DNA of 12,222 bases, taken from contig JAGWNV010000049.1 in the NCBI GenBank assembly GCA_028872975.1, positions 1-12,222 on the forward strand, given 5' to 3'. Made by a program: the position numbers and the translations under genes. The notes under the pieces were generated by a model that did not search any database, had not been told where the DNA came from, and saw nothing but the letters and a program-made list of their open reading frames with translations. The stretch is from Acidobacteriota bacterium (lineage in GTDB: Bacteria; Actinomycetota; Acidimicrobiia; Acidimicrobiales; UBA8190). Of the stretch, positions 1-6,138 are shown in pieces (positions within the stretch are counted from its first letter, which is position 1; each line of letters starts with the position of its first letter).

Positions 1-670
1 AGACCAACCAGTCGTGGTACTCGTCTGGTCGCTCCGCCACGTACATCTCCGTGTAGGAGGGTTCCACTCGAACGTCAAGTCCGGCGTCGGTGGCCGCCTT
101 CCTCAGAGTCGACTCCGAGAAATACGAGACATCTGGATAGACCCACGCCTCGTCCATGGAATCGACGCCGTCCGGAGCTCCGCTACTTCCGTACTCGTTT
201 CCTTCGGCGAGCCGGATCGACGCGACGATCCGTCCGTCTGGTGAGAGCACCTTGACGGTGTTCGTCAAGAACTGACCCAGCTGCCAGTGGGCAGCGTGCG
301 ACAGAACCGAATGGGCGAACACGAAGTCGAACTGCCTGGCAAGCTCGGTGGAATCGAAGTCGTCCCCGGACAGGAAGACGGCGCCCTTCTCGCGCACGAG
401 GCGGCGTGTCGGCCGCCGCTCTAGCGGTTGCTGTCGCAGCCACTCGTTGGGATCGATGCCTACATACTTGCCGCGGTCGAGAAAGTCGATGAGGGGAAGG
501 GCCAGGTGCAGTGCGCCACACCCGATTTCCAGGACGCGCGACTCGCGTACTAAGGCCTCGAGGCGAAGTATGCGCATCTGGACGATGCCACTCGCGGGGG
601 ATGTCCCAACGAAGCCCCGTGCCTGGCGGTTGCCCCTCAAGAGCCACGAAGAGGCGAATCTGCCGGGCAT
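1..670 (-). CDS. Class I SAM-dependent methyltransferase, C-terminus cut by the window edge
   Basis: The reading frame is open from an ATG at 670-668 to the left edge, giving 223 residues and no stop. A Rossmann methyltransferase core is visible: motif I VLEIGCGALHLALPL at residues 46-60, the next strand ending in GIDPNEW (71-77) with the acidic residue expected to bind the SAM ribose, GDDF at 102-105, FDFVFAHSVLSH at 114-125, and a VLSPDGRIVAS strand at 141-151. The set GCG-L, L-L-G-Y-GI-PN-W is typical of small methyltransferases often found in surface-glycan clusters, but the substrate cannot be told. The start overlaps the stop of the upstream acyl-CoA dehydrogenase (TGATG), suggesting translational coupling. 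Met32 is an alternative start. About 50 of 223 codons end in A or T, far more than in the neighbours, which suggests recent acquisition. Family assignment is firm and function unknown. Confidence 0.82.
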   Translation of the reverse strand, partial: MPGRFASSWLLRGNRQARGFVGTSPASGIVQMRILRLEALVRESRVLEIGCGALHLALPLIDFLDRGKYVGIDPNEWLRQQPLERRPTRRLVREKGAVFLSGDDFDSTELARQFDFVFAHSVLSHAAHWQLGQFLTNTVKVLSPDGRIVASIRLAEGNEYGSSGAPDGVDSMDEAWVYPDVSYFSESTLRKAATDAGLDVRVEPSYTEMYVAERPDEYHDWLV

Positions 671-2292
671 CAAGACGTGACCTGCTCGACCAGCCTCCGG
701 GCCACCACCTTGAGCGCCAGGGTCTCGTCGGCGCCCTCGAAGATCGACAGGACGCGGGCGTCGACGAAGTAGCGGCTCACCGGGAACTCCTCGGCGTACC
801 CCATGCCCCCGTGGATCTGCATCGCCTCGCGGGTGACCCATTCCGCCGCCCGGCAGACGTACGCCTTCAGCATCGATGCCTCGAGCGTCCCCTCGCCCTT
901 GGCCATGAGCCGGGCTACCTGGAAGGAGAACTGCCGAGTGGCCTGGATGAGCACCGCCATCCTGGTGAGCTTGGCCCCGGTGAGCTGGTAGTCGGCGACG
1001 GGACGGCCGAAGACCACCCGCTCGGCGGCGTACCGGCGGGCGGCCTCGTAGGCGGCCCGCATGACCCCGAGCGCCCGGGCCGCGGTCTGGAGGCGGCCGT
1101 TCTCGAAGCCGGCCATCTGGAGGTAGAAGCCGCGGCCCACGCCGTCGGGGCCGCCCACCAGGTCGGCCTCGGGGACGAACCAGTTCTCGAAGGCGATCTC
1201 GTAGGAGTGCATTCCCCGGTAGCCGAGGGTGTCGATGGGCCGGCCCTCCATGCGGCCGGCCGGGTCGCTCCGGCCGTCGGCGGCGGGGTCCTGGGTCAGG
1301 ACGAAGCCGGTGCCGTCGGCCCGGTCCTTCTCCACGACGAACAGCGAGAGGCCCCGGTGGGCCTTGGAGCGGTCGGGGTCGGTGCGGGCGAGGAGCATGA
1401 GGACGTCGGCCCTGGCCGCGAAGGTGCACCAGGTCTTCACGCCGTTGACCAGCCAGCCCCCTTCGGTCTGCGATGCGGCGGTGACGATGTTGGCGACGTC
1501 GGACCCGTAGTCCGGCTCCGTCACCGCCACCGCGTTCATCACCTCGCCCGAGGCGAGGGCGGGGAGCCAGCGCCGCTTCTGCTCGTCGGTCCCGCCCGCC
1601 AGGAGGGCCCGGCCCAGGATCTCGGGGCGGGTGATGAGCGACCCGCCGATGCCGAGCGAGCCCCAGGAGAGCTCCTCGGTGGCCACCACCATCCCCAGGT
1701 AGTCGCTGTCGCCGCCCGAGGCGAAGCCGCCGAACTCCTCGGGGATCGACAGGCCGAGCGCCCCCATCTCGGCCAGGCCGGCAATCACCTCCTCGGGGAT
1801 GTCGGCGTTGGCCCGGTGGACGTGCTCGGCGCGGGGGCGCAGCTGCTCCTCGGCGAAACGGTGGAAGGTCTCCCGGACGAGCTCGAAGTCGGGGTCGAGA
1901 TGCCGGTCCCCCTCGAGCCCGGAGATGGCGGCGAGGGTCTCGGGCCGCCGCCAGGTGGCGACGAACTCGGCGACCGACGCCATCCAGTCGGGGGCGATGC
2001 CCCAGAGCGCCTCGCGCCCCACGACCCTGCCGGCCAGCTCGGAGACGGCGTCGGCCACGAACACGCAGGCCAGGCGGGCCTCGTCGTCGCCGTGCCGGCC
2101 GTAGTCGAGGACGGCTTCGGCAGTCCGGACGGCTGCGGCAGCGTGGGCGACGTCGTAGGCGAGGACCTGGGCGGCGTCGATGTCGCCGGCGCCGGCCACC
2201 GTCCGTACGGCGGCGCCCACCGCCTCCCCGGCGAGGCGCACCGCCAGAGCGGCGGCGATGAGGTCCGGTTCGGGCACGGCGCGCTCGGGCAC
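670..2292 (-). CDS. mcd: Acyl-CoA dehydrogenase, probable (2S)-methylsuccinyl-CoA dehydrogenase type
   Basis: This 540-residue FAD flavoprotein would oxidise an acyl-CoA to its alpha,beta-enoyl-CoA. It is longer than the usual 380-400 residues because of an N-terminal helical extension (about 1-130), a hallmark of methylsuccinyl-CoA dehydrogenases. The dehydrogenase core follows: N-terminal helical domain about 135-250, the flavin/substrate beta region with VAVTEPDYGSD (255-265) and NGVKTWCTFAARADV (283-297), and a C-terminal helical bundle with FENGRLQTAARALGV (396-410), MQIHGGMGYAEEFPVSR (491-507) and IFEGADE (517-523). Glu519 aligns with the catalytic base of medium-chain-type enzymes. The stretch IDTLGYRGMHSYEIAFENW also recalls Mcd. 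Mcd makes mesaconyl-CoA in the ethylmalonyl-CoA pathway, and a fitting MaoC hydratase lies at 3826. The GTG start sits 8 nt after a TATGTT box and may be leaderless. Acyl-CoA dehydrogenase is certain; Mcd specificity is inference. Confidence 0.85.
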   Translation of the reverse strand: MPERAVPEPDLIAAALAVRLAGEAVGAAVRTVAGAGDIDAAQVLAYDVAHAAAAVRTAEAVLDYGRHGDDEARLACVFVADAVSELAGRVVGREALWGIAPDWMASVAEFVATWRRPETLAAISGLEGDRHLDPDFELVRETFHRFAEEQLRPRAEHVHRANADIPEEVIAGLAEMGALGLSIPEEFGGFASGGDSDYLGMVVATEELSWGSLGIGGSLITRPEILGRALLAGGTDEQKRRWLPALASGEVMNAVAVTEPDYGSDVANIVTAASQTEGGWLVNGVKTWCTFAARADVLMLLARTDPDRSKAHRGLSLFVVEKDRADGTGFVLTQDPAADGRSDPAGRMEGRPIDTLGYRGMHSYEIAFENWFVPEADLVGGPDGVGRGFYLQMAGFENGRLQTAARALGVMRAAYEAARRYAAERVVFGRPVADYQLTGAKLTRMAVLIQATRQFSFQVARLMAKGEGTLEASMLKAYVCRAAEWVTREAMQIHGGMGYAEEFPVSRYFVDARVLSIFEGADETLALKVVARRLVEQVTS

Positions 2293-2300
2293 GGCGCTCC

Positions 2301-2306
2301 AACATA
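2301..2306 (-). promoter_or_regulatory. Candidate -10 element for the acyl-CoA dehydrogenase
   Basis: On the minus strand this reads TATGTT, matching the actinobacterial TAnnnT -10 consensus. It ends 8 nt before the GTG start at 2292, so transcription would begin at or next to the start codon, as in a leaderless mRNA. No Shine-Dalgarno sequence with proper spacing is present. No convincing -35 box was seen. Confidence 0.45.
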
Positions 2307-2372
2307 GAGCCTCCTGCGAACGGCCCCCGAGCCGGCGCGGGCGGCGACCGGTGCCGGGGGAGAGGCGCTCGG

Positions 2373-2378
2373 TAGGCT
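2373..2378 (+). promoter_or_regulatory. Candidate -10 element for the small membrane protein gene
   Basis: TAGGCT fits TAnnnT. It lies 24 nt before the ATG at 2403, leaving room for a short leader that carries a strong ribosome binding site, GAGAGGAG at 2389-2396, 6 nt before the start. It shares the 110-bp gap 2293-2402 with the divergent dehydrogenase promoter. Confidence 0.4.
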
Positions 2379-2402
2379 GGTCCCCGCCGAGAGGAGCGCG
2401 CC

Positions 2403-2678
2403 ATGACCGTCGTGTCCGATGACATCGTGTCCGACGCCGAGCTCACCGCCCTGGCGCTCGCCGCCGACCCGGCCGGAGGCCTCGCCCCCGACGCCGTGCC
2501 GATCGACGTCTTCCTGGGGAATGTCGGCGCCGCCCTCCCCGAGTGGTACATGGCGCCGGTGCGGCGCCGGGCACTCGGCCGCGGCGGGCGTCTCGTGGTC
2601 CTCGCCGTCGTGGCCGCCTTCGTGGTCATCGAGGCCTTCGGCCTGTGCAGCACCTACGGCCAGGTCCCCTTCCACTGA
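2403..2678 (+). CDS. Small single-pass membrane protein of unknown function
   Basis: This 91-residue protein has an acidic, soluble-looking N-terminal half (about 1-50), then a basic stretch (VRRRALGRGGR, about 53-63) directly before one hydrophobic segment, about 64-80 (LVVLAVVAAFVVIEAFG). A short tail containing one cysteine ends in PFH. By the positive-inside rule the N-terminal half should face the cytoplasm. The start is well supported by GAGAGGAG 6 nt upstream of the ATG. It is divergent from the acyl-CoA dehydrogenase, and its stop is only 4 nt from the stop of the convergent methyltransferase. I do not recognise the family. Third-position GC is high like its neighbours, which supports it being a real gene. 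Confidence 0.72.
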   Translation: MTVVSDDIVSDAELTALALAADPAGGLAPDAVPIDVFLGNVGAALPEWYMAPVRRRALGRGGRLVVLAVVAAFVVIEAFGLCSTYGQVPFH

Positions 2679-2682
2679 GGCG

Positions 2683-3321
2683 TCAGCGCCGCCTCCCCAC
2701 GACGGTGACGAGGGGAGGGAGGACCACCGGGTCGTCGCCGGGGTCGACACCGGTGAGCGAGGCCAGGTAGTCGGTCACCGGCCCCGGTCCCACGCCGGCG
2801 GGGGCCTCGGCCCAGGCGTCCACGATCTCGACGCCGGCGCCGTCCACGAGCGAGGGCAAGAGCGCCCCCACGTCGGGGTGGCGGGCGTCGGGCATGGACA
2901 GGGGCGCGCCGCCCACCCGCCCCGCCGAGGTGATGGGCTCCTGGGCCACGAGGAAGCCACCCGGGCGCAGGACGGTCGCCATGCGGGCCAGGACCGTGGC
3001 CGGGTCGATCACGTGCATGAGGAGGAAGCGGCAGAAGGCGAGATCCACGAGCTCGGGGAGGACCAGGTCCTCGGCGGCCTGGGTGATGGCCAGGACCTGG
3101 CTGAAGGCCGCCGCCGCGGCGGCGGCCTCGTCGCGGGCCCGGGGATCGCTGTCGACGGCGTAGACCCGGCCGTCGCGTCCCACGATCTCGGCCAGGGCCA
3201 CCGACACGTCCCCGCCGCCGGCGCCCACGTCGACGCAGCGCCAGCCCGGGCCGATGCCGAGCCGCTGGAGGGCCGTCGCCAGGGGCCGCCGGTAGACGTC
3301 GTCTCGCAGCGCGTCGGGCAC
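2683..3321 (-). CDS. Class I SAM-dependent methyltransferase (212 residues)
   Basis: This is a complete small methyltransferase. Residues 29-41 (CVDVGAGGGDVSV) form glycine-rich motif I, Asp57 in VYAVDSDP is the likely SAM ribose ligand, FCRFLLMHV (96-104) follows strand 4, and VLRPGGFLVAQEP (117-129) is the typical strand-5 motif. An alanine run (66-72) lies in the helix after the ribose-binding strand. The layout matches UbiE/Methyltransf_11-25-like small-molecule methyltransferases; the substrate is unknown. The GTG start at 3321 is preceded at 6 nt by TAGCTT (3333-3328) and looks leaderless. It is divergent from the DUF6941-like gene and tail-to-tail with the small membrane protein. Codon use is that of the host. 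Confidence 0.87.
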   Translation of the reverse strand: MPDALRDDVYRRPLATALQRLGIGPGWRCVDVGAGGGDVSVALAEIVGRDGRVYAVDSDPRARDEAAAAAAAFSQVLAITQAAEDLVLPELVDLAFCRFLLMHVIDPATVLARMATVLRPGGFLVAQEPITSAGRVGGAPLSMPDARHPDVGALLPSLVDGAGVEIVDAWAEAPAGVGPGPVTDYLASLTGVDPGDDPVVLPPLVTVVGRRR

Positions 3322-3327
3322 CGGACG

Positions 3328-3333
3328 AAGCTA
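3328..3333 (-). promoter_or_regulatory. Candidate leaderless -10 element for the methyltransferase at 2683-3321
   Basis: The minus strand reads TAGCTT (TAnnnT), followed by 6 nt and the GTG start. No Shine-Dalgarno is present. It is 22 nt from the opposing -10 candidate at 3356. Confidence 0.45.
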
Positions 3334-3355
3334 CTTCGCCGGCGGCCGGCGCCTG

Positions 3356-3361
3356 TAGGGT
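3356..3361 (+). promoter_or_regulatory. Candidate leaderless -10 element for the DUF6941-like gene
   Basis: TAGGGT fits TAnnnT and is followed by 7 nt and the GTG start at 3369. The spacing puts the transcription start on the start codon. The divergent gap here is only 47 bp. Confidence 0.5.
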
Positions 3362-3368
3362 CGCCGGC

Positions 3369-3803
3369 GTGAAGGTCACCATGCTCCTCTGCGACGCCGC
3401 CCAGGTCGCCGACGGGAAGCTGTTCGTCCTGGGGGGCGGCTGGTCGCTCACCGGGCCCGACCCCATGCCCTCGGCCATCGCCATGAAGATCGACGTCGGG
3501 TGGCACGAGGCGGACGAGGCCCACCACTGGGAGCTCTACCTCGAGGACGCCGACGGCCGGCCGGTCATGATCGAGACGCCCGAGGGCGCCCAGCCCGTCG
3601 AGGTCCGGGGGGAGTTCAACGTGGCCCGGCCGCCCACGGTCCCCGAGGGGACGCCGATCGACGTGGCGCTGGCCGTCAACATCGGGCCCCTGCCCCTCCA
3701 GGCCGGGAACCGGTTCACCTGGCGGCTCACGATCGACGGGGACACCGACGAGCAGTGGGCACTCGCCTTCACCACCCGACCCCGGCCTTTGACGCCCTCG
3801 TGA
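3369..3803 (+). CDS. DUF6941-like conserved actinobacterial protein
   Basis: This is a 144-residue soluble protein with no signal peptide or membrane segment. It opens with MKVTMLLCDAAQVADGKLFVLGGGWSLTG, a signature I associate from memory with the DUF6941 family of actinobacterial proteins. The rest alternates short hydrophobic stretches with turns, for example AMKIDVGWHE, HHWELYLED, IDVALAVNIGPLPLQAGNRFTWRLTIDG and QWALAFTTR, and looks like an all-beta sandwich. No catalytic motif is evident and the biochemical role is unknown. The GTG start is set by the TAGGGT box 7 nt upstream. It is followed after 22 nt by the MaoC-type hydratase on the same strand and may be co-transcribed with it. The gene call is firm; the family name is moderately sure. 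Confidence 0.83.
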   Translation: MKVTMLLCDAAQVADGKLFVLGGGWSLTGPDPMPSAIAMKIDVGWHEADEAHHWELYLEDADGRPVMIETPEGAQPVEVRGEFNVARPPTVPEGTPIDVALAVNIGPLPLQAGNRFTWRLTIDGDTDEQWALAFTTRPRPLTPS

Positions 3804-3825
3804 GCCTGGGACACCATCAACCGCC

Positions 3826-4338
3826 ATGACCGTCTACGACCGACCCTTCGGCCGGTACTTCGAGGACTTCGAGCCGGGCGACGTCTACCGGCACTGGCCG
3901 GGGAAGACCGTCACCGAGTACGACGACCACCTCTTCTGCATGATCACCATGAACCACCACCCGTTGCACACCAACGCCTGGTTCGCCGAGCACGAGACGG
4001 TCCAGGGCCGCAACGTGGTCGTGGGCAACCTCGTCTACTCCCTCGTCCTCGGCATGAGCGTCCCCGACGTGAGCGGCTCCTGCATCGCCAACCTCGAGGT
4101 CGAGACCCTCCAGCACAGGTTCCCCACCTTCCACGGCGACACCATCTATGCCGAGACGAAGGTGCTCGAGAAGGTCCCCTCTTCGTCGAAGCCCGACCGG
4201 GGCGTGGTCACGGTAGAGACGAAGGCGTTCAACCAGCGCGGCGAGGAGGTCTGCTACTTCCGCCGCAAGCTGATGGTATGGAAGACCGCAGACGCCCCGG
4301 CTCGCAGGCGTCCCTACGGGGAGGACGTCTGGAGCTGA
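3826..4338 (+). CDS. MaoC-fold hydratase, probable mesaconyl-CoA hydratase type
   Basis: This is a 170-residue single hot-dog-fold protein of the MaoC/R-hydratase family. The segment YRHWPGKTVTEYDDHLFCM (21-39) followed by TMNHHPLHTN (41-50) holds the hydratase-2-like site: an Asp (33 or 34), Asn43 and His48. VVVGNLVYSLVLGMSVPD (64-81) and FPTFHGDTIYAETKVL (99-114) are the conserved central helix and strand. This sequence style matches the short MaoC proteins encoded with crotonyl-CoA carboxylase/reductase and MeaA-type mutase genes in Streptomyces, which are assigned to the ethylmalonyl-CoA pathway; proteobacterial Mch is about twice as long. With the Mcd-like dehydrogenase at 670 it would hydrate mesaconyl-CoA. 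The 3' end overlaps mutY. The fold is certain; the substrate is inferred from family memory and context. Confidence 0.85.
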   Translation: MTVYDRPFGRYFEDFEPGDVYRHWPGKTVTEYDDHLFCMITMNHHPLHTNAWFAEHETVQGRNVVVGNLVYSLVLGMSVPDVSGSCIANLEVETLQHRFPTFHGDTIYAETKVLEKVPSSSKPDRGVVTVETKAFNQRGEEVCYFRRKLMVWKTADAPARRRPYGEDVWS

Positions 4339-5204
4339 CGGCGGCCCGGAGCCGGGCCGTGCGCCGTGCCGTCGGGGCCGTGGCGCCCGCGTCCCTGCGG
4401 CCGCTGCCGTGGCGGGCGACGCGTGATCCCTGGGCCGTGCTCGTGAGCGAGGTCATGCTCCAGCAGACCCAGGCGCGGCGTGTGGTAGCGCCCTTCGTCG
4501 CCTTCATGGCGCGGTTCCCGACGCCGGCGAGGTGCGCCGAGGCCCCCTTGGCGGAGGTGGTGCTGGCCTGGGCCGGTCTCGGCTACAACCGGCGCGCCGC
4601 CCACCTCCACGGCGCCGCCCGGTCCATCGTTGCGGACCACGGCGGGGTGGTCCCCGACCGTCTCGACGACCTCGAGGCCTTGCCGGGGGTGGGGTCCTAC
4701 ACGGCGCGGGCGGTGCTGGCCTTCGCCTACGAGCGCGACGTGGCCGTCGTGGACGTGAACGTGGCTCGCGTCCTCGCCCGGGCCGTGGTCGGGGCCCCGC
4801 TCGGGACCGTCGCCGTCCAGACCCTGGCCGACGCCCTCGTACCCGATGGCCGGGGGTGGCGCTGGAACCAGACCCTCATGGAGATCGGGGCGACCTCGTG
4901 CACGGGGCGGGCCCCGCGGTGCGCCGACTGCCCGCTCGGCCGGTGCTGTGCCTGGGCCGGCGCCGGCCGGCCCGAGCCCGATCCCGGCCGGCCGGGGCGG
5001 CGCCAGAGCCCGTTCGAGGGGTCGGATCGCCAGGGCCGGGGCCGGCTGGTCTCGGCCCTGCGACGGGGCCCGGTGCCCGCCGCCGCGCTGGCGGCGGCAT
5101 GCGGGTGGCCGCAGGACGGACCACGGGCCGAGCGGATGGCATGCGCCCTCGTCGCCGACGGCCTGGCGCGCCGGGGGCGGACGGGGACGCTGCGCCTGGC
5201 CTGA
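4278..5204 (+). CDS. mutY: A/G-specific adenine DNA glycosylase MutY
   Basis: MutY removes adenine mispaired with 8-oxoguanine in base-excision repair. The HhH-GPD domain shows LPWR (43-46), SEVMLQQTQ (57-65) with catalytic Glu58, the helix-hairpin-helix LPGVGSYTARAVL (135-147), and VDVNVARVLAR (158-168) with catalytic Asp159. The 4Fe-4S ligands follow as Cys208-X6-Cys215-X2-Cys218-X5-Cys224. At 308 residues it is shorter than the roughly 350 of E. coli MutY, and the C-terminal NUDIX-like 8-oxoG recognition domain seems replaced by a short, arginine-rich tail with a helical segment, as in other actinobacterial forms. The start is uncertain. ATG 4278 overlaps the MaoC gene by 61 nt without a ribosome site. 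CTG 4335 is preceded by GGGGAGG (4318-4324) and overlaps the MaoC stop as CTGA, giving a more usual N-terminus. GTG 4359 is a third option. Confidence 0.95.
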   Translation: MEDRRRPGSQASLRGGRLELTAARSRAVRRAVGAVAPASLRPLPWRATRDPWAVLVSEVMLQQTQARRVVAPFVAFMARFPTPARCAEAPLAEVVLAWAGLGYNRRAAHLHGAARSIVADHGGVVPDRLDDLEALPGVGSYTARAVLAFAYERDVAVVDVNVARVLARAVVGAPLGTVAVQTLADALVPDGRGWRWNQTLMEIGATSCTGRAPRCADCPLGRCCAWAGAGRPEPDPGRPGRRQSPFEGSDRQGRGRLVSALRRGPVPAAALAAACGWPQDGPRAERMACALVADGLARRGRTGTLRLA

Positions 5205-5209
5205 GATGG

Positions 5210-6076
5210 TCAGTCGGCCAGGAAGCCGAGGATGTGGGCGTTGACCTCGTCGGGCCGCTCGAGGTGGAGGAAGTGGCCGGCCCCGCCCACCCGCACGTAC
5301 CGGGACCCCGCCGACAACGCACCGGCGACGTCGAGGGCGGGATCGACCGGCATGCAGCCGTCGTCGGTCCCCTGGAGGTGGAGGGTCGGCTGGGGCGGGG
5401 TGCCGATGGCCCCCTGGGCGGCGGCGTAGGCGTCCTGGGCGAGCGAGGGGTCGAACATGGCCCGGTAGTAGCCGAGGGCGGCGGCGACGTTCGCCGGCGT
5501 CGCCAAGGCCTCCTTCACCTTGGCCACGTCCCAGGCGGCGTCGTAGCCCGGGGACCAGTCCGCCCAGAGCCGGCCGAGGAAATCGACGTCGTCCATGGCG
5601 AGGACGGCCTCGGCCAGGGGGGTCTGGAAGAGAAAGACGTAGAAGCTCATCCGGAGCTGGTCGTAGCGGAGGAAGCTCTGGCCGAGGATCGCCGGCGGGG
5701 GCACGGCCATCGTCACCACGCGCCGCCAGCGCGCCGGCGAAAGGGGGGCGGCGCTGTGGGCGGCGAAGGCGCCCCAGTCGTGGCCGACGAGGACGGCCCG
5801 GCCGTCGCCGCCCAAGGCGTCGTGGAGGGCGCAGGCGTCGGCGCCGAGCGCGCCCTGCTGGTAGGCGGCGTCGGAGGGGACCTCGGTGGGGGCGTACCCG
5901 CGCATCCAGGGGGCGACGGCGCGGTAGCCGGCGCCGGCCAGCGCGGGCAGCAGGTACCGGTATCCGTGGGCGGTGTCGGGAAAGCCGTGCAGGCAGAGGG
6001 CGAGAGGGCCGTCCTCGGGGCCCTCGGCGAGATAGGAGAACCGCAGTCCGTTGGCCGTGACCTGCCCCTCGTGCAT
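5210..6076 (-). CDS. Alpha/beta hydrolase, epoxide hydrolase type
   Basis: This 288-residue alpha/beta-hydrolase has the layout of epoxide hydrolases and haloalkane dehalogenases. HGFPD (30-34) forms the oxyanion hole. The nucleophile elbow VGHDWGAF (97-104) carries Asp100 rather than Ser, so hydrolysis would pass through an aspartyl ester. The acid is Asp238 or 239 in LQGTDDGCMPVD, and His268 in GAGHFLHLERPDEV is the base. Tyrosines in the cap region (for example RYDQLRMSFY, and YYRAMF at 203-208) could be the ring-opening pair, which favours epoxide hydrolase. I chose ATG 6076: the frame extends upstream to a GTG at 6139, but the extra 21 residues are proline- and arginine-rich and would overlap the divergent gene's start. 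TACCCT lies 6 nt before the ATG. The stop is 5 nt from the convergent mutY stop. Confidence 0.9.
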   Translation of the reverse strand: MHEGQVTANGLRFSYLAEGPEDGPLALCLHGFPDTAHGYRYLLPALAGAGYRAVAPWMRGYAPTEVPSDAAYQQGALGADACALHDALGGDGRAVLVGHDWGAFAAHSAAPLSPARWRRVVTMAVPPPAILGQSFLRYDQLRMSFYVFLFQTPLAEAVLAMDDVDFLGRLWADWSPGYDAAWDVAKVKEALATPANVAAALGYYRAMFDPSLAQDAYAAAQGAIGTPPQPTLHLQGTDDGCMPVDPALDVAGALSAGSRYVRVGGAGHFLHLERPDEVNAHILGFLAD

Positions 6077-6082
6077 GGGCGG

Positions 6083-6088
6083 AGGGTA
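6083..6088 (-). promoter_or_regulatory. Candidate leaderless -10 element for the epoxide hydrolase-type gene
   Basis: The minus strand reads TACCCT, 6 nt before ATG 6076. A GAGAGGAG stretch also lies further upstream (6091-6098), but it is about 14 nt from the ATG, too far for an ordinary ribosome site. Confidence 0.4.
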
Positions 6089-6102
6089 GTCTCCTCTCGG
6101 TA

Positions 6103-6118
6103 CCCACCCCCGGGTGGG
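6103..6118. repeat. Inverted repeat in the divergent intergenic region
   Basis: CCCACCC and GGGTGGG form a perfect 7-bp inverted repeat separated by CC. It lies centrally in the 62-bp gap between the hydrolase and the MBL-fold gene, where an operator controlling both would sit. A chance GC-rich match is possible. Confidence 0.4.
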
Positions 6119-6132
6119 CCTGGGGGAGGGGG
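6112..6132 (+). promoter_or_regulatory. G-rich ribosome binding site with G-quadruplex pattern
   Basis: Four G-tracts occur in order with short loops: GGG, T, GGG, CCT, GGGGG, A, GGGGG. This satisfies the usual G3+N1-7 quadruplex pattern. The same tracts include GGAGG at 6125-6129, 9 nt before the proposed CTG start of the MBL-fold gene, so folding would hide the ribosome binding site. Confidence 0.45.
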
Positions 6133-6138
6133 AGTCCA

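Noticed and set aside
511..2307. A long plus-strand open frame opposite the acyl-CoA dehydrogenase
   Set aside because: Its product is Gly/Pro/His/Arg-rich without motifs and it lies antisense to a clear enzyme gene. Long antisense frames are expected when third positions are nearly all G or C.
3108..3130. GCC/GGC run resembling a short tandem repeat
   Set aside because: It encodes an alanine stretch in the methyltransferase and is ordinary for this base composition.
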